DNA from: Paracidovorax avenae ATCC 19860
GTDB lineage: Bacteria; Pseudomonadota; Gammaproteobacteria; Burkholderiales; Burkholderiaceae_C
Direction of reading: 5' to 3'
Assembly: GCF_000176855.2 (NCBI RefSeq)
Contig: NC_015138.1
Location: forward strand, 186,001-250,000
DNA: 64,000 nucleotides
The notes beneath the pieces were generated by a model. It searched no databases. It was given only the letters and a program-made list of their open reading frames with translations, and had not been told where the DNA came from. This document shows, piece after piece, positions 25,862 through 36,976 of the stretch; positions within the stretch are counted from its first letter, which is position 1; every line of letters starts with the position of its first letter. Both the position numbers and the translations under genes were made by a program.

Positions 25862-26773
25862 TCACTCCCCTTCCGCAAACATCTCCACCATCACCCCCCG
25901 CAGCCACTGGTTCCCCGGATCCCGGTGGTACTTGGTGTGCCAGAACAGATTGATCGCCACATGCGGCAGTTTGGCGGGGTGGGGCGCATACGCCAGCCCG
26001 AAGGGTTCGGCCATGCTCTGGGCCATCTTTTCGGGCACGGTGGCGACCATCTGGGTGGCCTGCAGGATGTGGCCGATGGCGACGAAATGCGGCACCGTGA
26101 GGCGCACGTCGCGGGCCACGCCCATGCGCTCCAGCAGTTCGTCCACCTTGCCGTGGCCCGTGCCTTCGGAGACGACGACCACGTGCTGCGCCTTGGCGAA
26201 GTCGTCCAGCCCGATGCGGCGGCGCTTGTGCAGCGGGTGGTCCTGGCGGAACAGGCACACATAGGGCTGGCGGAAGAGGCGGCGCTGGAAGAAGCCGGCC
26301 TTCAATTGCGGCAGCAGGCCCACGGCCAGGTCCACCTTGCCGGCCTCCATGGCGTCTTTCAGGTCGGTCGCTGAATTGCGCACAGTGGTCAGGCGCACGC
26401 CGGGCGCCACCTGGGCCAGGCGCTCCAGCAGGCGCGGCAGGAAGTAGATCTCGCCGATGTCCGTCATGCCCACCTTGAACACGCGCCGGCTGGTGGCGGG
26501 CTCGAACCCCAGCTTGTGGTTCAGGGCGCCGTGGATCATCGCGAGCGCGTACGACACGGATTCCGCGAGCTGGTCGGCGTAGGGCGTGGGCTGCATGCCG
26601 TGGGCCGTGCGCAGGAACAGTTCGTCGCCCAGCAGGCGCCGCAGCCGCGCCAGGGAATTGCTGACGGCCGGCTGCGTCAGGCCCAGGTTCTCGGCGGCCT
26701 GCGACACCTTGCGCGTGACCAGCAGCTGCTGGAAGACCACCAGCAGGTTCAGGTCGATGTCTTCCAGTTCCAC
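25862..26773 (-). CDS. nagR: NagR/NahR-like LysR regulator of salicylate catabolism
   Basis: 303 residues. The N-terminal helix-turn-helix contains [23 protein letters not shown], almost the NahR/NagR/DntR signature. The ligand domain keeps hallmark stretches such as [28 protein letters not shown] and [16 protein letters not shown]. NagR and NahR use salicylate as inducer. The gene is divergent from nagAa with repeated TATTCAT motifs in the gap, as expected for an activator of the salicylate 5-hydroxylase operon. It is downstream of the lower-G+C island but has typical local composition. Confidence 0.88.
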   Translation of the reverse strand: MELEDIDLNLLVVFQQLLVTRKVSQAAENLGLTQPAVSNSLARLRRLLGDELFLRTAHGMQPTPYADQLAESVSYALAMIHGALNHKLGFEPATSRRVFKVGMTDIGEIYFLPRLLERLAQVAPGVRLTTVRNSATDLKDAMEAGKVDLAVGLLPQLKAGFFQRRLFRQPYVCLFRQDHPLHKRRRIGLDDFAKAQHVVVVSEGTGHGKVDELLERMGVARDVRLTVPHFVAIGHILQATQMVATVPEKMAQSMAEPFGLAYAPHPAKLPHVAINLFWHTKYHRDPGNQWLRGVMVEMFAEGE

Positions 26774-26783
26774 GCTGCACCTT

Positions 26784-26812
26784 TATTCATCGGAGTGATG
26801 CGATGTATTCAT
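26784..26812. promoter_or_regulatory. Direct TATTCAT repeats, likely NagR-binding region
   Basis: TATTCAT occurs at 26784-26790 and 26806-26812, 22 bases apart on the same face of the helix. GTGATGCGATG lies between, giving an ATTCATC...GATG dyad. NahR/NagR sites in related operons contain ATTCAT/ATTCAC and TGAT elements. The nagAa promoter should lie between here and the ATG at 26885. Confidence 0.5.
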
Positions 26813-26884
26813 GCCATTCTATTGGCTGATGGGTCATTCGCGGGAATGATCGGGGTCATAACGAAAACCTGGAGACAGTCCCCG

Positions 26885-27880
26885 ATGGAATTGCATATCG
26901 AGCCGCTGGGCCGCGTCCTGCCCGTGGCGCCCGGCGCCAATCTGCTGGAAGTGCTGCGCGCGCACCAGATTCCCGTGTCGTACAGCTGCATGGCCGGGCG
27001 CTGCGGCACCTGCCGCTGCAAGGTGGTCGCGGGCGAGGTGCTGGATTCCGGCCAGGCGCTGCGCATGCCGCCGCTGGGCGGCGATGGCGAGGCGCAGTAC
27101 GTGATGGCCTGCCAGACGGTGCTGAGCGAGTCCTGCACCATCGAGATCCCCGAGCCCGACGAGGTGGTGGTCCACACCGCCCGCACACTCAAGGCCACGG
27201 TGACGGCCGTGGAAACGCTCACGCACGACATCCGCCGCCTGCTTCTGAAGCCGGCCAAGCCGCTGGATTTCTCACCGGGGCAGTACGCGCAATTGCAGTT
27301 CGGACCGGGCCTGGTGCGGCCGTATTCGATGGCCGGGCTGCCGCATGACGGCGAACTCGAATTCCATGTGCGGCTGGTCGAAGGCGGGCTGGTGTCTACC
27401 CACGTCGCCAATGTGCTGGCCGTGGGCGATGCGGTGCGCGTGAGCGGGCCGCTGGGTTCGGCCTACCTGCGCCGCAAGTATGAAGGGCCGATGCTCTGCG
27501 TGGCGGGCGGCACGGGGCTGGCGCCGATCCTGTCCATCGTGCGCGGCGCGCTGGAAGCCGGCATGCCCAATCCGATCCACGTTTATGCCGGCGCGCGGTC
27601 TGCGCGCGACGTCTATGGCCTGCAGTGGCTGGCCGACCTGCAGCAGCGGCATCCGCAGTTGCAGGTGCATGCGGTGGTGGCCGCGGCCGATGCGGCGCCG
27701 GGGCAGCGCACGGGCCTGGTGACCGATGCCATTGCGCAGGACTGGCCCTCGCTGGAAGGCTGGCGCGCCTACCTGTGCGGATCGCCGCCGATGGTGGAGG
27801 CCGTGTCGCTGCTGGCGCGCCAGCGCGGCATCGCCCCCGAGCACCTGTACGCCGATGCTTTCTACGCCAGCACGCCCTGA
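26885..27880 (+). CDS. nagAa: Ferredoxin reductase component of salicylate 5-hydroxylase
   Basis: 331 residues, matching known NagAa/NahAa length. The N-terminal plant-type [2Fe-2S] domain has Cys ~35, 40, 43 and 76 ([15 protein letters not shown] ... ACQ). Next comes an FAD domain with RPYSMAGL, and an NAD domain with [14 protein letters not shown] and a C-terminal [11 protein letters not shown]. It passes electrons from NAD(P)H to the Rieske ferredoxin NagAb. It is the first gene of nagAa-G-H-Ab, read away from nagR. The frame is open much earlier, but the ATG at 26885 gives exactly the family N-terminus. GGAGAC lies 10 bases upstream. Confidence 0.93.
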   Translation: MELHIEPLGRVLPVAPGANLLEVLRAHQIPVSYSCMAGRCGTCRCKVVAGEVLDSGQALRMPPLGGDGEAQYVMACQTVLSESCTIEIPEPDEVVVHTARTLKATVTAVETLTHDIRRLLLKPAKPLDFSPGQYAQLQFGPGLVRPYSMAGLPHDGELEFHVRLVEGGLVSTHVANVLAVGDAVRVSGPLGSAYLRRKYEGPMLCVAGGTGLAPILSIVRGALEAGMPNPIHVYAGARSARDVYGLQWLADLQQRHPQLQVHAVVAAADAAPGQRTGLVTDAIAQDWPSLEGWRAYLCGSPPMVEAVSLLARQRGIAPEHLYADAFYASTP

Positions 27881-27904
27881 TACGAATTCCAAGGAGACAA
27901 CGAC

Positions 27905-29173
27905 ATGAGTACGCCCCACCCCGTCTTTCCATTGCAGCCCGTCTGGGAGAGCCCTGGCACCCACCGCGTGCCGTTCGCGGCCTATACCAGCGAGGAGATC
28001 TACCGCCGCGAGCTGGAGCGGTTTTTCTACCGCGGCCACTGGTGCTACGTGGGCCTGGAGGCCGAGGTGCCGAACCCCGGCGACTTCAAGCGCACGGCGA
28101 TCGGCGAGCGCTCGGTGATCCTCACGCGCGGCGAGGACATGCAGCTGCACGTGGTGGAGAACGTCTGCGCGCACCGCGGCATGCGGTTCTGCCGCGAGCG
28201 GCACGGCAACCGCAAGGAATTCGTCTGCCCCTACCACCAGTGGAACTACAAGCTCGACGGCGCGCTGCAGGGCGTGCCGTTCCGGCGCGGCGTGAAGCAG
28301 GACGGCAAGGTGCACGGCGGCATGCCGGCGGACTTCAAGCTCGAAGAGCACAGCCTCACGCGCCTCAAGGTGGCCGTGCGCGGCGGGGTGGTGTTCGCCT
28401 CGTTCGACCACGACGTGGAATCGCTGGAGGACTTCATGGGCCCGGTGATCCTGGGCTATTTCGACCGCATGTTCAACGGGCGCAAGCTGAAGATTCTCGG
28501 CTACAACCGCCAGCGCATTCCGGGCAACTGGAAGCTGATGCAGGAGAACATCAAGGACCCATACCACCCCGGCCTGCTGCACACCTGGTTCGTCACCTTC
28601 GGCCTCTGGCGGGCGGACAACAAGTCCGAATTGAAGATGGACGCGCGCCACCGCCACGCGGCCATGGTCTCCACGCGCGGCGAGGCGAAGAAGCAGGCGT
28701 CGGACGTGTCCAACGTCTCCAGCTTCAAGGCCGGCATGCAACTGGAAGACCCGCGCTTTCTCGACATCGTGCCCGAGCCCTGGTGGGGCGGGCCGACGGC
28801 GGTGATGACCACGCTGTTCCCGAGCGTGATCCTGCAGCAGCAGGTCAACAGCGTCTCCACGCGCCACATCCAGCCCGTGGGCCACGACGCGTTCGATTTC
28901 GTGTGGACGCATTTCGGCTACGAGGACGATACCGACGAGATGACCGAGCGCCGCCTGCGCCAGTCCAACCTGTTCGGCCCGGCGGGCTTCGTCTCCGCCG
29001 ACGACGGCGAGGTGATCGAGTTTTCGCAGCAGGGCTTCGAGCAGAAGCCGTTCCACCGCGCGCTGGTGGAGCTGGGCGGCCACGGGGTGGGCGATACCGA
29101 CCACATGGTGACCGAGACGCTGATCCGCGGCATGTACGAGTACTGGCGCGGCGTGATGGAGAAGGAGGACTGA
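27905..29173 (+). CDS. nagG: Salicylate 5-hydroxylase, large oxygenase subunit
   Basis: 422 residues. The Rieske [2Fe-2S] centre is CAHRGMRFC...CPYH with Cys88/His90 and Cys108/His111. The mononuclear iron site is in ENIKDPYHPGLLHTWF (His ~221 and ~226), with a later Asp not pinpointed. With NagH it forms the hydroxylase that converts salicylate to gentisate. Related alpha subunits hydroxylate anthranilate or dinitrotoluene, but the gene order nagAa-G-H-Ab and the separate gentisate operon identify the role. The start follows AAGGAGACAACGAC. nagH begins 4 bases after the stop, so the two subunits are translated together. Confidence 0.93.
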   Translation: MSTPHPVFPLQPVWESPGTHRVPFAAYTSEEIYRRELERFFYRGHWCYVGLEAEVPNPGDFKRTAIGERSVILTRGEDMQLHVVENVCAHRGMRFCRERHGNRKEFVCPYHQWNYKLDGALQGVPFRRGVKQDGKVHGGMPADFKLEEHSLTRLKVAVRGGVVFASFDHDVESLEDFMGPVILGYFDRMFNGRKLKILGYNRQRIPGNWKLMQENIKDPYHPGLLHTWFVTFGLWRADNKSELKMDARHRHAAMVSTRGEAKKQASDVSNVSSFKAGMQLEDPRFLDIVPEPWWGGPTAVMTTLFPSVILQQQVNSVSTRHIQPVGHDAFDFVWTHFGYEDDTDEMTERRLRQSNLFGPAGFVSADDGEVIEFSQQGFEQKPFHRALVELGGHGVGDTDHMVTETLIRGMYEYWRGVMEKED

Positions 29174-29177
29174 TGCC

Positions 29178-29705
29178 ATGGACACGACCACTACGAACAC
29201 CGCCATCGCGGCCGGCACCACCGGCACGCCCTCCATCGACTTCGCCGATTTCTTCGCGCTGCAGCAGCTCTATGCCGACTACGCCTCGGCGCTGGATGCC
29301 GCCGACTGGGACCGCTGGCCGGGCTTCTTCACCGAGGACTGTGTGTACCGCCTGCAGCCGCGCGAGAACCACGAGCGCGGCCTGCCGCTGGCCACGCTGT
29401 CGTTCGACAGCCAGGGCATGCTGAAGGACCGCGTCTACGGCATCCGCGAGACGCTGTTCCACGACCCCTACTACCAGCGCCACGTGATCGGCACGCCTCG
29501 TGTGCGTGCGGCCGGCGAGGGCCGCTGGGAGTGCGAGGCGAACTACGCCGTGCTGCGCACCAAGCTGTCGGAGCCTTCCACGGTGTTCAACGTGGGCCGC
29601 TACCTCGATGTGGTGGTGCGCACGCCCGATGGGCTGCGCTTCGCCCGCAAGGAATGCATCTACGACAGCGAAATGATCCTGAATTCCATCATCTACCCCA
29701 TCTGA
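29178..29705 (+). CDS. nagH: Salicylate 5-hydroxylase, small oxygenase subunit
   Basis: 175 residues of the NTF2-like beta subunit fold of ring-hydroxylating oxygenases. The core is [32 protein letters not shown], and the C-terminal strand segment is [20 protein letters not shown]. This subunit is structural for the alpha/beta oxygenase. The first ~20 residues are Thr/Ala-rich and probably flexible. It follows nagG by 4 bases and precedes nagAb by 16. Confidence 0.92.
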   Translation: MDTTTTNTAIAAGTTGTPSIDFADFFALQQLYADYASALDAADWDRWPGFFTEDCVYRLQPRENHERGLPLATLSFDSQGMLKDRVYGIRETLFHDPYYQRHVIGTPRVRAAGEGRWECEANYAVLRTKLSEPSTVFNVGRYLDVVVRTPDGLRFARKECIYDSEMILNSIIYPI

Positions 29706-29721
29706 CCCGAGGAGACACCCC

Positions 29722-30051
29722 ATGACCGCCATCGATACCCCATGGACCGAAGCCGCCGCGCTGGACGACGTGCCCCAGGACGACGTGGTGGGCGTGAACG
29801 TCGCCGGGCGCGACGTGGCGCTCTATTCGGTGGAGGGTGAGGTGTTCGCCACCGACAACCTCTGCACCCACGGCAACGCGCGGCTGTGCGACGGCTTCCT
29901 GGAGGGGCACGAGATCGAGTGCCCGCTGCACCAGGGCCGCTTCGACGTGCGCGACGGCAGTGCGCTGTGCGCGCCGCTCACGCAGGGCCTGCGCACCTAC
30001 CCCGTGCGTATCGAGCAGGGCAGGGTGTTCCTGCAGATCGAAGGGGCCTGA
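29722..30051 (+). CDS. nagAb: Rieske-type ferredoxin of salicylate 5-hydroxylase
   Basis: 109 residues with one Rieske cluster site: CTHGNARLC (Cys48, His50) and CPLHQGRFD (Cys67, His70). It shuttles electrons between NagAa and NagGH. It is the last gene of the operon. The naphthalene genes usually found further downstream in the nag operon of Ralstonia U2 are absent, so here the system starts from salicylate rather than naphthalene. GAGGAGACACCCC precedes the ATG. Confidence 0.93.
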   Translation: MTAIDTPWTEAAALDDVPQDDVVGVNVAGRDVALYSVEGEVFATDNLCTHGNARLCDGFLEGHEIECPLHQGRFDVRDGSALCAPLTQGLRTYPVRIEQGRVFLQIEGA

Positions 30052-30093
30052 GCCGGACCGGGCCGGGCCGTGGCACCGCGGTCCGGCATGGAT

Positions 30094-31560
30094 TCAGCGT
30101 GCTGCAGCGAGCAGGCGTTCGGGCTGGAACTGGAAGCCGTCCACCACGCTCCTGAGCCGGCCGGCCTGCTCCAGCAGGCTGGCCGCGGCGGCCGAGGATT
30201 GCTCCACCAGCGCCGCGTTCTGCTGGGTCATGTGGTCGAGTTCGGTCACCGAGGCGTTGACGCGGCCCAGTTCGCCCGATTGCCCTTCGACCGACGTGCT
30301 GATGGCGCCCACCACTTCGGAGGCGCGGCGTGCGCAGTCCACCACGTTCTGCATGTGTTCGCCGGCATCGGTCGCCAGCCGGCTGCCGCGCTCGGCTTTT
30401 TCCACGGAGGCGGCGATCAGCGCGCGGACTTCGCGGGCGGCTTCGGCGCTGCGTCCGGCCAGCGAGCGCACCTCGCTCGCCACCACCGCGAAACCCCGGC
30501 CCTGTTCGCCGGCGCGGGCCGCCTCCACCGCGGCGTTCAGCGCCAGGATGTTCGTCTGGAAGGCGATGCCGTCGATCACGCCCACGATGTCGGCGATGCG
30601 TCCGGCGCTGGAGTGGATGTCCTGCACGGTGGCGACGACCTCGGTCACCACGCTGCCGCAGTGCTCGGCCACCTGGGTGGCTTCCTGCGTCAGCCGGCGG
30701 GCCGCCACGGCCTCCTGCACGCTGTGCTGGACGGCGCCGTCCAGCTGGCCCATCGATGCCGCTGCGTCCTGCAGGTGGGACGCGGTGCGCTCGGTGCGCT
30801 GGCTGAGGTCGCGGTTGCCCGTGGCGATCTCGCCCGCCGCCGCCGCCAGGCCCGCAGCAGCCTGGTGGACATCGGTCACCACCCCGTTGAGCCGCAGCAA
30901 TGCGGCCTGCAGGGCCCGGGCCGCGGTGCTGTTCACCGGCACGCCGCGCACGTCCAGCGAGAGCTGGCCGTCCTGCTGGGGGCGGCAGAGGTACTGGAGT
31001 TCCGCCGATTCGATCGCATCGGCGCGGGTGCGGAAGGTGATGGCCACCTCCACGGCGGTCTGCACGACCACGAACGCGGCGTGCACCAGGATGCGCCCGA
31101 AGTCGGGTTCGGTGAGGCAGTACACCGGGCCCCCGGCCAGTTGCAGGCGATCGAACGCGATATGGTGCACGGCGATCAGCGCTGCCGCGAAGACGACGGG
31201 CCGCCAGTCGCGGTAGGCCAGCACGAAGGCCAGGAAGACGAAGACGCCGAAATGCATTTCGGTGGCACCCAGGCTGAGCTGGATGTGCAGGGCCACCATG
31301 CCGATGCCGGCCGTCACGAGCGCCAGCCGGCCCAGCAGGCTGCCGCGCACCGCCAGATAGGCCCATGCGGCCAGCGCCAGCAGGCTGCCGCCCCAGATGG
31401 CGGCGGTGCCGGGCCGGCCGTACATGAAACCGAGCCACAGCGCGACGATCGCGCCGAGGACGCAGATGGCGAGCAGCAGGCCGTCCGCCCGGCAGCCGAT
31501 GGCCTGCAGGGCCTGCTGGGCGCTCGGAGAGAGATCGCGGCGTCGTTTCGTTTCGTCCAT
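30094..31560 (-). CDS. Methyl-accepting chemotaxis protein with polytopic membrane sensor
   Basis: 488 residues. About five or six hydrophobic helices occupy residues ~25-175, with no large periplasmic domain, so the stimulus is probably sensed at or within the membrane. The cytoplasmic signalling hairpin has the conserved tip [41 protein letters not shown] is not obvious. The protein talks to CheA/CheW, none of which are in the window. It is convergent with nagAb, so chemotaxis toward aromatic acids is possible, but this is context only. The mRNA leader and codons 2-6 contain complementary 11-base sequences. Confidence 0.88.
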   Translation of the reverse strand: MDETKRRRDLSPSAQQALQAIGCRADGLLLAICVLGAIVALWLGFMYGRPGTAAIWGGSLLALAAWAYLAVRGSLLGRLALVTAGIGMVALHIQLSLGATEMHFGVFVFLAFVLAYRDWRPVVFAAALIAVHHIAFDRLQLAGGPVYCLTEPDFGRILVHAAFVVVQTAVEVAITFRTRADAIESAELQYLCRPQQDGQLSLDVRGVPVNSTAARALQAALLRLNGVVTDVHQAAAGLAAAAGEIATGNRDLSQRTERTASHLQDAAASMGQLDGAVQHSVQEAVAARRLTQEATQVAEHCGSVVTEVVATVQDIHSSAGRIADIVGVIDGIAFQTNILALNAAVEAARAGEQGRGFAVVASEVRSLAGRSAEAAREVRALIAASVEKAERGSRLATDAGEHMQNVVDCARRASEVVGAISTSVEGQSGELGRVNASVTELDHMTQQNAALVEQSSAAAASLLEQAGRLRSVVDGFQFQPERLLAAAR

Positions 31561-31647
31561 GGCAGGCTTCTGGTGAGGGTTGTCGATGGGAGGCAGCGCC
31601 GGGAAAGCCGGCCCCGTTACGTGACTCAGAATAATGCGAAACGAAAC
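31545..31647 (-). repeat. 11-base inverted repeat linking leader and start of the chemoreceptor gene
   Basis: GTTTCGTTTCG at 31545-31555 (codons 2-6 of the chemoreceptor) is exactly inverted at 31637-31647 (CGAAACGAAAC), 81 bases upstream of it in the message. Pairing would enclose the start codon in a hairpin loop. The gene also lacks a strong ribosome site. Confidence 0.5.
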
Positions 31648-31769
31648 AAAAGGAGACTTTTTGTAATTCGAAGGGGCGTGCCGAGTCCATCCGGCAGGGA
31701 GGCCCCGGGAAAGGTGTGGGGTATTCGCATCGCCGGCGGCCACATTCAGGCCCGGAGTGCCCGCAAGTG

Positions 31770-32690
31770 TCAGGGCGCCAGCAGTCCGGTTTTCGCGACG
31801 AATCCGTTCAGCGGATTCCGCCAGTAGCGGCCTCCTACCCGCAGCAGGTTGTGCCCGTCCGCACCTTCCAGCGCGGGTGCCGCGATGAACTGCGCATCGT
31901 CGCCGCCTTCGCGGAAGGCGCCGAACCACTGGCGCGGCATGTCCGGGCCCCAGTACTGGTCGTTTTCGGCATACAGCCACAGGGTGGGTACGCGCACCTG
32001 CGTGCCCAGCTGGCGGTAGAGCCCGGTGAGCACATCGGGCCGGCAGCTGTGGCCGGGGGCGGTGTCGGGCTTGCCGCCCGCGCCGCCGGAGAAGTTGACC
32101 GCGCCGACCACGCCGGGCAGGCGGCCCGCTGCCGCGGCGATGGTGGCCATGCCGCCCACGGACTGACCTTCGAGCAGGATGCGGTCGCGCCGCACCCAGG
32201 GTTGCTGCAGGGCCCAGCCGTGCACGGCCTGGACGGCGGCCGCGGCGTGCCCCGCCACCTGGGCGTAATCGGGCAGGCCCGTGCAGCCGGTGGCGCCGGC
32301 CGGCCAGCGGGCGCCGGAATTCTCGCGGTCCGGGCCCCCCGTGGCGCCGTAGCCGGGCCGGATCGGCGCGACCACGGCCACGCCCTGGCGCAGCCAGTAG
32401 GCCACGTGGCCCAGGGGCACGGGATATTGCAGCGCGGCGCGCACGGCGGGATCGGCCGAGCGGCCGTGCGAGAAGATCACCAGGGGAAAGGGGCCGGGCC
32501 CGCCGGGGCGGAAGACCTGGGTCGCCACGTCCACCTCGCGGCCGTCGATGGCCAGGTGCAGCACCTGCGTGTCGGGCTCGGGCAGGGGGGCGGCAGCGCC
32601 GGCCGGGCCCGCGGCCAGCAGGGCCGCCAGCAGTGCACCCAGGGGAAGGAGCAGGGCGCAGCGGCGCATCGATCGTGGCAGGAAGGGCAT
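31770..32690 (-). CDS. Exported alpha/beta hydrolase
   Basis: 306 residues. The Sec-type N-terminus ([27 protein letters not shown]) is cleaved near residue 34. The hydrolase core has [10 protein letters not shown], nucleophile elbow GQSVGG (Ser177), acid in LYAENDQYW (Asp244) and base in ADGHNLL (His280), so the triad is complete. It resembles dienelactone-hydrolase-like or chlorophyllase-like predicted hydrolases. Substrate unknown. The ATG at 32690 follows CGAGGTCCGC. A second ATG at 32669 would give a shorter signal peptide. Transcribed alone after the MFS gene. Confidence 0.82.
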   Translation of the reverse strand: MPFLPRSMRRCALLLPLGALLAALLAAGPAGAAAPLPEPDTQVLHLAIDGREVDVATQVFRPGGPGPFPLVIFSHGRSADPAVRAALQYPVPLGHVAYWLRQGVAVVAPIRPGYGATGGPDRENSGARWPAGATGCTGLPDYAQVAGHAAAAVQAVHGWALQQPWVRRDRILLEGQSVGGMATIAAAAGRLPGVVGAVNFSGGAGGKPDTAPGHSCRPDVLTGLYRQLGTQVRVPTLWLYAENDQYWGPDMPRQWFGAFREGGDDAQFIAAPALEGADGHNLLRVGGRYWRNPLNGFVAKTGLLAP

Positions 32691-32779
32691 GCGGACCTCG
32701 TATTGCCCGTGGCCGTGGGCAACGCGGCCATTATGGCGCTGCTCGGCAGTATGGGGAGGCGGGCCCGTGGCCGCCGCCG

Positions 32780-34114
32780 TCAGGCGGTGGCCGGTGCCGG
32801 GTGCAGGGCGGCCTGCCGCTGTGCGAGCCAGAAGACCGGCAGCGCCAGCACCGCGCAGCCCGCGAGCACGGCGAAGGCCAGCCCGAAGTGGCCCTGCGCC
32901 CCCACCACGCTGTTGGCGATGGCCGGGCTCAGCGAGGCACCGACGCCCTGCAGGGTCATGACCAGCCCGAGGGCGGTGTTGTAGCGGCCGCTGCCGCGCA
33001 CGTAGCGCTCCACCATCAGGGGGGTGGCCACGCCCAGGGCGCCGGCCGCGAGGCCGTCGAGGATCTGCACGGGGATGTTGGCCCAGGCATCGGGAATCGC
33101 CCAGGCCAGGATGCCGCGCACGGGCAGCGCCAGGATGGCGATGTAGATGAAGACCTGCAGGTCGAGGCGGCGGCTGCGCGACACCCACAGCGCCACCGGC
33201 ACCATGGTGAGCTGCGCGACGACGATGGCGATGCCGGTCCACAGCAGCGGCGCGGAATCGGGCACCGTGGCCGCCAGCCGCTGGTTGAGCAGCGGCAGCA
33301 TGGCTGCATTGCCCAGGTGGAAGAGCGCACACGCCAGCCCGAACAGCCAGAGCGCGCGGTGCGACAGGAAGGCGCGCCAGCCCTCGGGGGCGGCCGGGGC
33401 CGTGTCCATGCGCGCGGCCTCCGGGGCCGGCTCGCCGCCGCGGGCCGCCACATGGTCGATGTCGCGGTCGCGGATGGCCATCAGGCAGGCCAGGGCGCCC
33501 ACGGCCATGGCCGTCATGACGACCAGCATCCAGGGCGCGCCCAGCCAGTGCGCGAAGGCCGCCGCGCCCAGCGCGGAAACGATGTTGCCGGCATGGCTGT
33601 AGGCCTCGTTGCGGCCGGTCTGATGGCGCAGGCCCTGGCTGCGTGCCAGGCCCAGCGTGAGCGCCGCGAGCCCGGCGGCCAGCAGCGCGCCGGCCACGCC
33701 GGTGAGCACCTGCGACAGCACCAGCATGCCCGGCGACCGGGTGCCGAAGGCGATCGCGCTCGCGGCCAGGATGGCCACCGCGGCGATGGCGACCAGCATC
33801 CGCTTGGCACGGACGCGGTCCGCCCAGGCGCCGGCCAGGGGCGTGGCCAGCATGCCGGCCAGGCCACCGGCCGACATCACGACGCCGATCATGGTCTGGT
33901 CGATGCGCTGGGTCTGCAGGTAGGTGGCGAGGAAAGGACCGAGCCCGTCGCGCACGTCCGACATGAAGAACGCCATCCAGGCCAGGGCCGTGAGGGAGGC
34001 CCCGGCGGCCACCGGCGCGTTCCCGCCGGCAGACCGTTTTTCCTGGGGTGCCGGGCCTCCGAACAGCGGGGAGGGGGCGGTGTCTGCGATGGCGGGATGC
34101 GCGGCGGTGGTCAT
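32780..34114 (-). CDS. Major facilitator superfamily transporter
   Basis: 444 residues with 12 predicted membrane helices. The loop 2-3 motif is GAWADRVRAKRM, and a long central loop holds a Pro/Glu-rich stretch near residue 240. The hydrophilic N-terminal ~38 residues are longer than usual. It resembles predicted drug or metabolite exporters of unknown substrate. It begins 4 bases after the stop of the small-domain protein at 34119-34673 and so is part of that operon. The operon may be read from a sigma-54-like promoter at 35473-35488. Confidence 0.85.
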   Translation of the reverse strand: MTTAAHPAIADTAPSPLFGGPAPQEKRSAGGNAPVAAGASLTALAWMAFFMSDVRDGLGPFLATYLQTQRIDQTMIGVVMSAGGLAGMLATPLAGAWADRVRAKRMLVAIAAVAILAASAIAFGTRSPGMLVLSQVLTGVAGALLAAGLAALTLGLARSQGLRHQTGRNEAYSHAGNIVSALGAAAFAHWLGAPWMLVVMTAMAVGALACLMAIRDRDIDHVAARGGEPAPEAARMDTAPAAPEGWRAFLSHRALWLFGLACALFHLGNAAMLPLLNQRLAATVPDSAPLLWTGIAIVVAQLTMVPVALWVSRSRRLDLQVFIYIAILALPVRGILAWAIPDAWANIPVQILDGLAAGALGVATPLMVERYVRGSGRYNTALGLVMTLQGVGASLSPAIANSVVGAQGHFGLAFAVLAGCAVLALPVFWLAQRQAALHPAPATA

Positions 34115-34118
34115 GGTG

Positions 34119-34673
34119 TCACCCGTGGTGGGGTTGGGCGGGGAGGGGCTTGCCGTTGACGGTGCGGGCCTCGATCACATGGCCCTGCGCGCCGCGCAGC
34201 GGGCGGGCGGGGCCGCTGGCCTCGACCGCGTCGCCGGGCTGCAGCTGCAGCGCCGCATAGCCGTCGGGGCGCAGGTGGATGAAGTCGCCGGTGTCGAGCA
34301 CCACGCCGTTGGGCTCGCCGTGGCGCGTATGGTGGATGCGGGCCACGCGGCCTTCGGCGCGCCGCACGGCCTCTTCGGGCGCGGCAGGCTCGCCGTCGAT
34401 CGACACGAGCCGCTCGAAGACATAGACCTCGTGCGCGGCCTCGCCGTGCCGCGGGGGCGCCGCCACGCTGCCTTCGAACACGACGGCCTGGCCGGGCTTC
34501 AGGGTTTCGGCGGCGCGCACGGCGCGCTCGTCATGCTTGCCGAAGGTGAACTGCGCGGTAACGCCGTCCACGTCGATGAGCACGCCTTCCACCTCGCCGC
34601 GCGGGCTGTGGAGCAGGTGCTGGAAGCGGCCCTCGAGGGACCAGACTTCCACGGTTTCCTGGGGTTGGGTCAT
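34119..34673 (-). CDS. Cytoplasmic protein with two ~55-residue repeats, paralogous to its upstream neighbour
   Basis: 184 residues, no signal peptide. Two similar units can be aligned: residues ~14-68 (EGRFQHLLHSPRGEVEGVLI...) and ~107-155 (EGRVARIHHTRHGEPNGVVL...). Each has the pattern GxV..hhh..xxG...GhhLd.G..h.h.P.....L..GD.V...G, which suggests a small beta-barrel of the OB type. The same unit occurs twice in the next gene upstream (34713-35438). The gene lies between that paralogue and an MFS transporter, 4 bases from the latter. Function unknown. A role in sensing or binding the exported compound is only a guess. Confidence 0.7.
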   Translation of the reverse strand: MTQPQETVEVWSLEGRFQHLLHSPRGEVEGVLIDVDGVTAQFTFGKHDERAVRAAETLKPGQAVVFEGSVAAPPRHGEAAHEVYVFERLVSIDGEPAAPEEAVRRAEGRVARIHHTRHGEPNGVVLDTGDFIHLRPDGYAALQLQPGDAVEASGPARPLRGAQGHVIEARTVNGKPLPAQPHHG

Positions 34674-34712
34674 ACGGGTTTCCTGTGGGTGAGGGGGTGA
34701 AAGGAAAGGGGA

Positions 34713-35438
34713 TCAGGGCATGCGCGGCGGGCCGCCGGCCGGGCCGCGGAAGACTTCCTGCAGCGTGCTGGCGGAGGAGCCCAGCTGCGTGGCCTCCAGC
34801 GCCGTGCCCAGCGCGTTGCGCGTGCCCCAGCCGCGGGCCGACACGGTGGCGCCGGTCTGCAGCAGGTTGCCGATGGAGGCGGCCACGTGCGGCGGGAAGC
34901 GGACGATCACGCCGTTGTCGAGCAGCAGGCCATGGGCGTCGCCGCGGGTGTTGAGCAGGACGGCGGCCACGCGCCCGTCGGTCTGCAGCTCGACCAGGGC
35001 CGGGCGCTGCGGCGGGGCAGGGGGCATCTGGCCCGGGGACGGAGGCGTGTCCTGGACGGTGCGGCCCTGCGAGCTGATCGCGCTGATGCGCAGCACGGGC
35101 ACGCCGGAATAGTGCCAGCCGGCCACGTCCACGGCATCACCGGCGCGCAGCCAGGATGTCAGGGTATCGGACAGGTGCGGCGGGAAGGCCACCTGCGTGC
35201 CGTCCTGCAGCAGCAGGCCGTCGGCCTCGCCGTTGGGGTTGAGCAGCCAGCGCTGCACGGCGCCGCTGTGCGAGGCCTGCTCCACGGCGGCGGGCTGGCC
35301 GATCGGGCCGGGCGGCTGGCCTGCCACGGGGGGCGGAGGAACGGCGCCCGGGGCCGGGGGCGCGGGCTGGGCTTGTGCTCCGGCGCAGACAAGCAGGAGG
35401 GCGGCGAGGCCGGCGCGGGTCAGGGTGTTGGGTCGCAT
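34713..35438 (-). CDS. Exported protein with two OB-like repeats
   Basis: 241 residues. A signal peptide is cleaved after AGAQA (about residue 23), and a Pro-rich linker (PAPPAPGAVPPPP) follows. Two repeat units are found near residues ~56-108 (SGAVQRWLLNPNGEADGLLLQ...) and ~151-205 (DGRVAAVLLNTRGDAHGLLLD...), both with FPPH in the middle. The repeats match those of the cytoplasmic neighbour, so one domain family serves on both sides of the membrane. The ribosome site is GAAGGAGTTCTGCC. A sigma-54-like promoter lies just upstream, and a sigma-54 activator is encoded immediately beyond it. Confidence 0.72.
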   Translation of the reverse strand: MRPNTLTRAGLAALLLVCAGAQAQPAPPAPGAVPPPPVAGQPPGPIGQPAAVEQASHSGAVQRWLLNPNGEADGLLLQDGTQVAFPPHLSDTLTSWLRAGDAVDVAGWHYSGVPVLRISAISSQGRTVQDTPPSPGQMPPAPPQRPALVELQTDGRVAAVLLNTRGDAHGLLLDNGVIVRFPPHVAASIGNLLQTGATVSARGWGTRNALGTALEATQLGSSASTLQEVFRGPAGGPPRMP

Positions 35439-35472
35439 GGCAGAACTCCTTCAGGTGGTGGAGCCCTGGTAT

Positions 35473-35488
35473 CTCAAGAGACGTGCCA
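35473..35488 (-). promoter_or_regulatory. Sigma-54-like promoter for the repeat-protein/MFS operon
   Basis: The minus strand reads TGGCAC-GTCTC-TTGAG, against the consensus TGGCAC-N5-TTGCW. The -24 GG and the spacing are exact, and only the C of the -12 GC is changed to A. It lies 35 bases before the start codon of the exported repeat protein, downstream of a GAFTGA-containing activator gene. Confidence 0.45.
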
Positions 35489-35599
35489 GCATGGAATGCC
35501 TTATGAATCAATGACTTGCGTTGCAGGTTGCCGCCCATGCCTGGATGGCGCGAAGACACCCTGTCCGGATTCCCGACATCGCTGGTGCCTCCATCCGTC

Positions 35600-36960
<1,361 letters not shown>

Positions 36961-36976
<16 letters not shown>

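Noticed and set aside
26516..26884. Earlier start for the ferredoxin reductase gene
   Set aside because: The frame is open across the divergent regulator gene, but the family N-terminus and a ribosome site fit ATG 26885.
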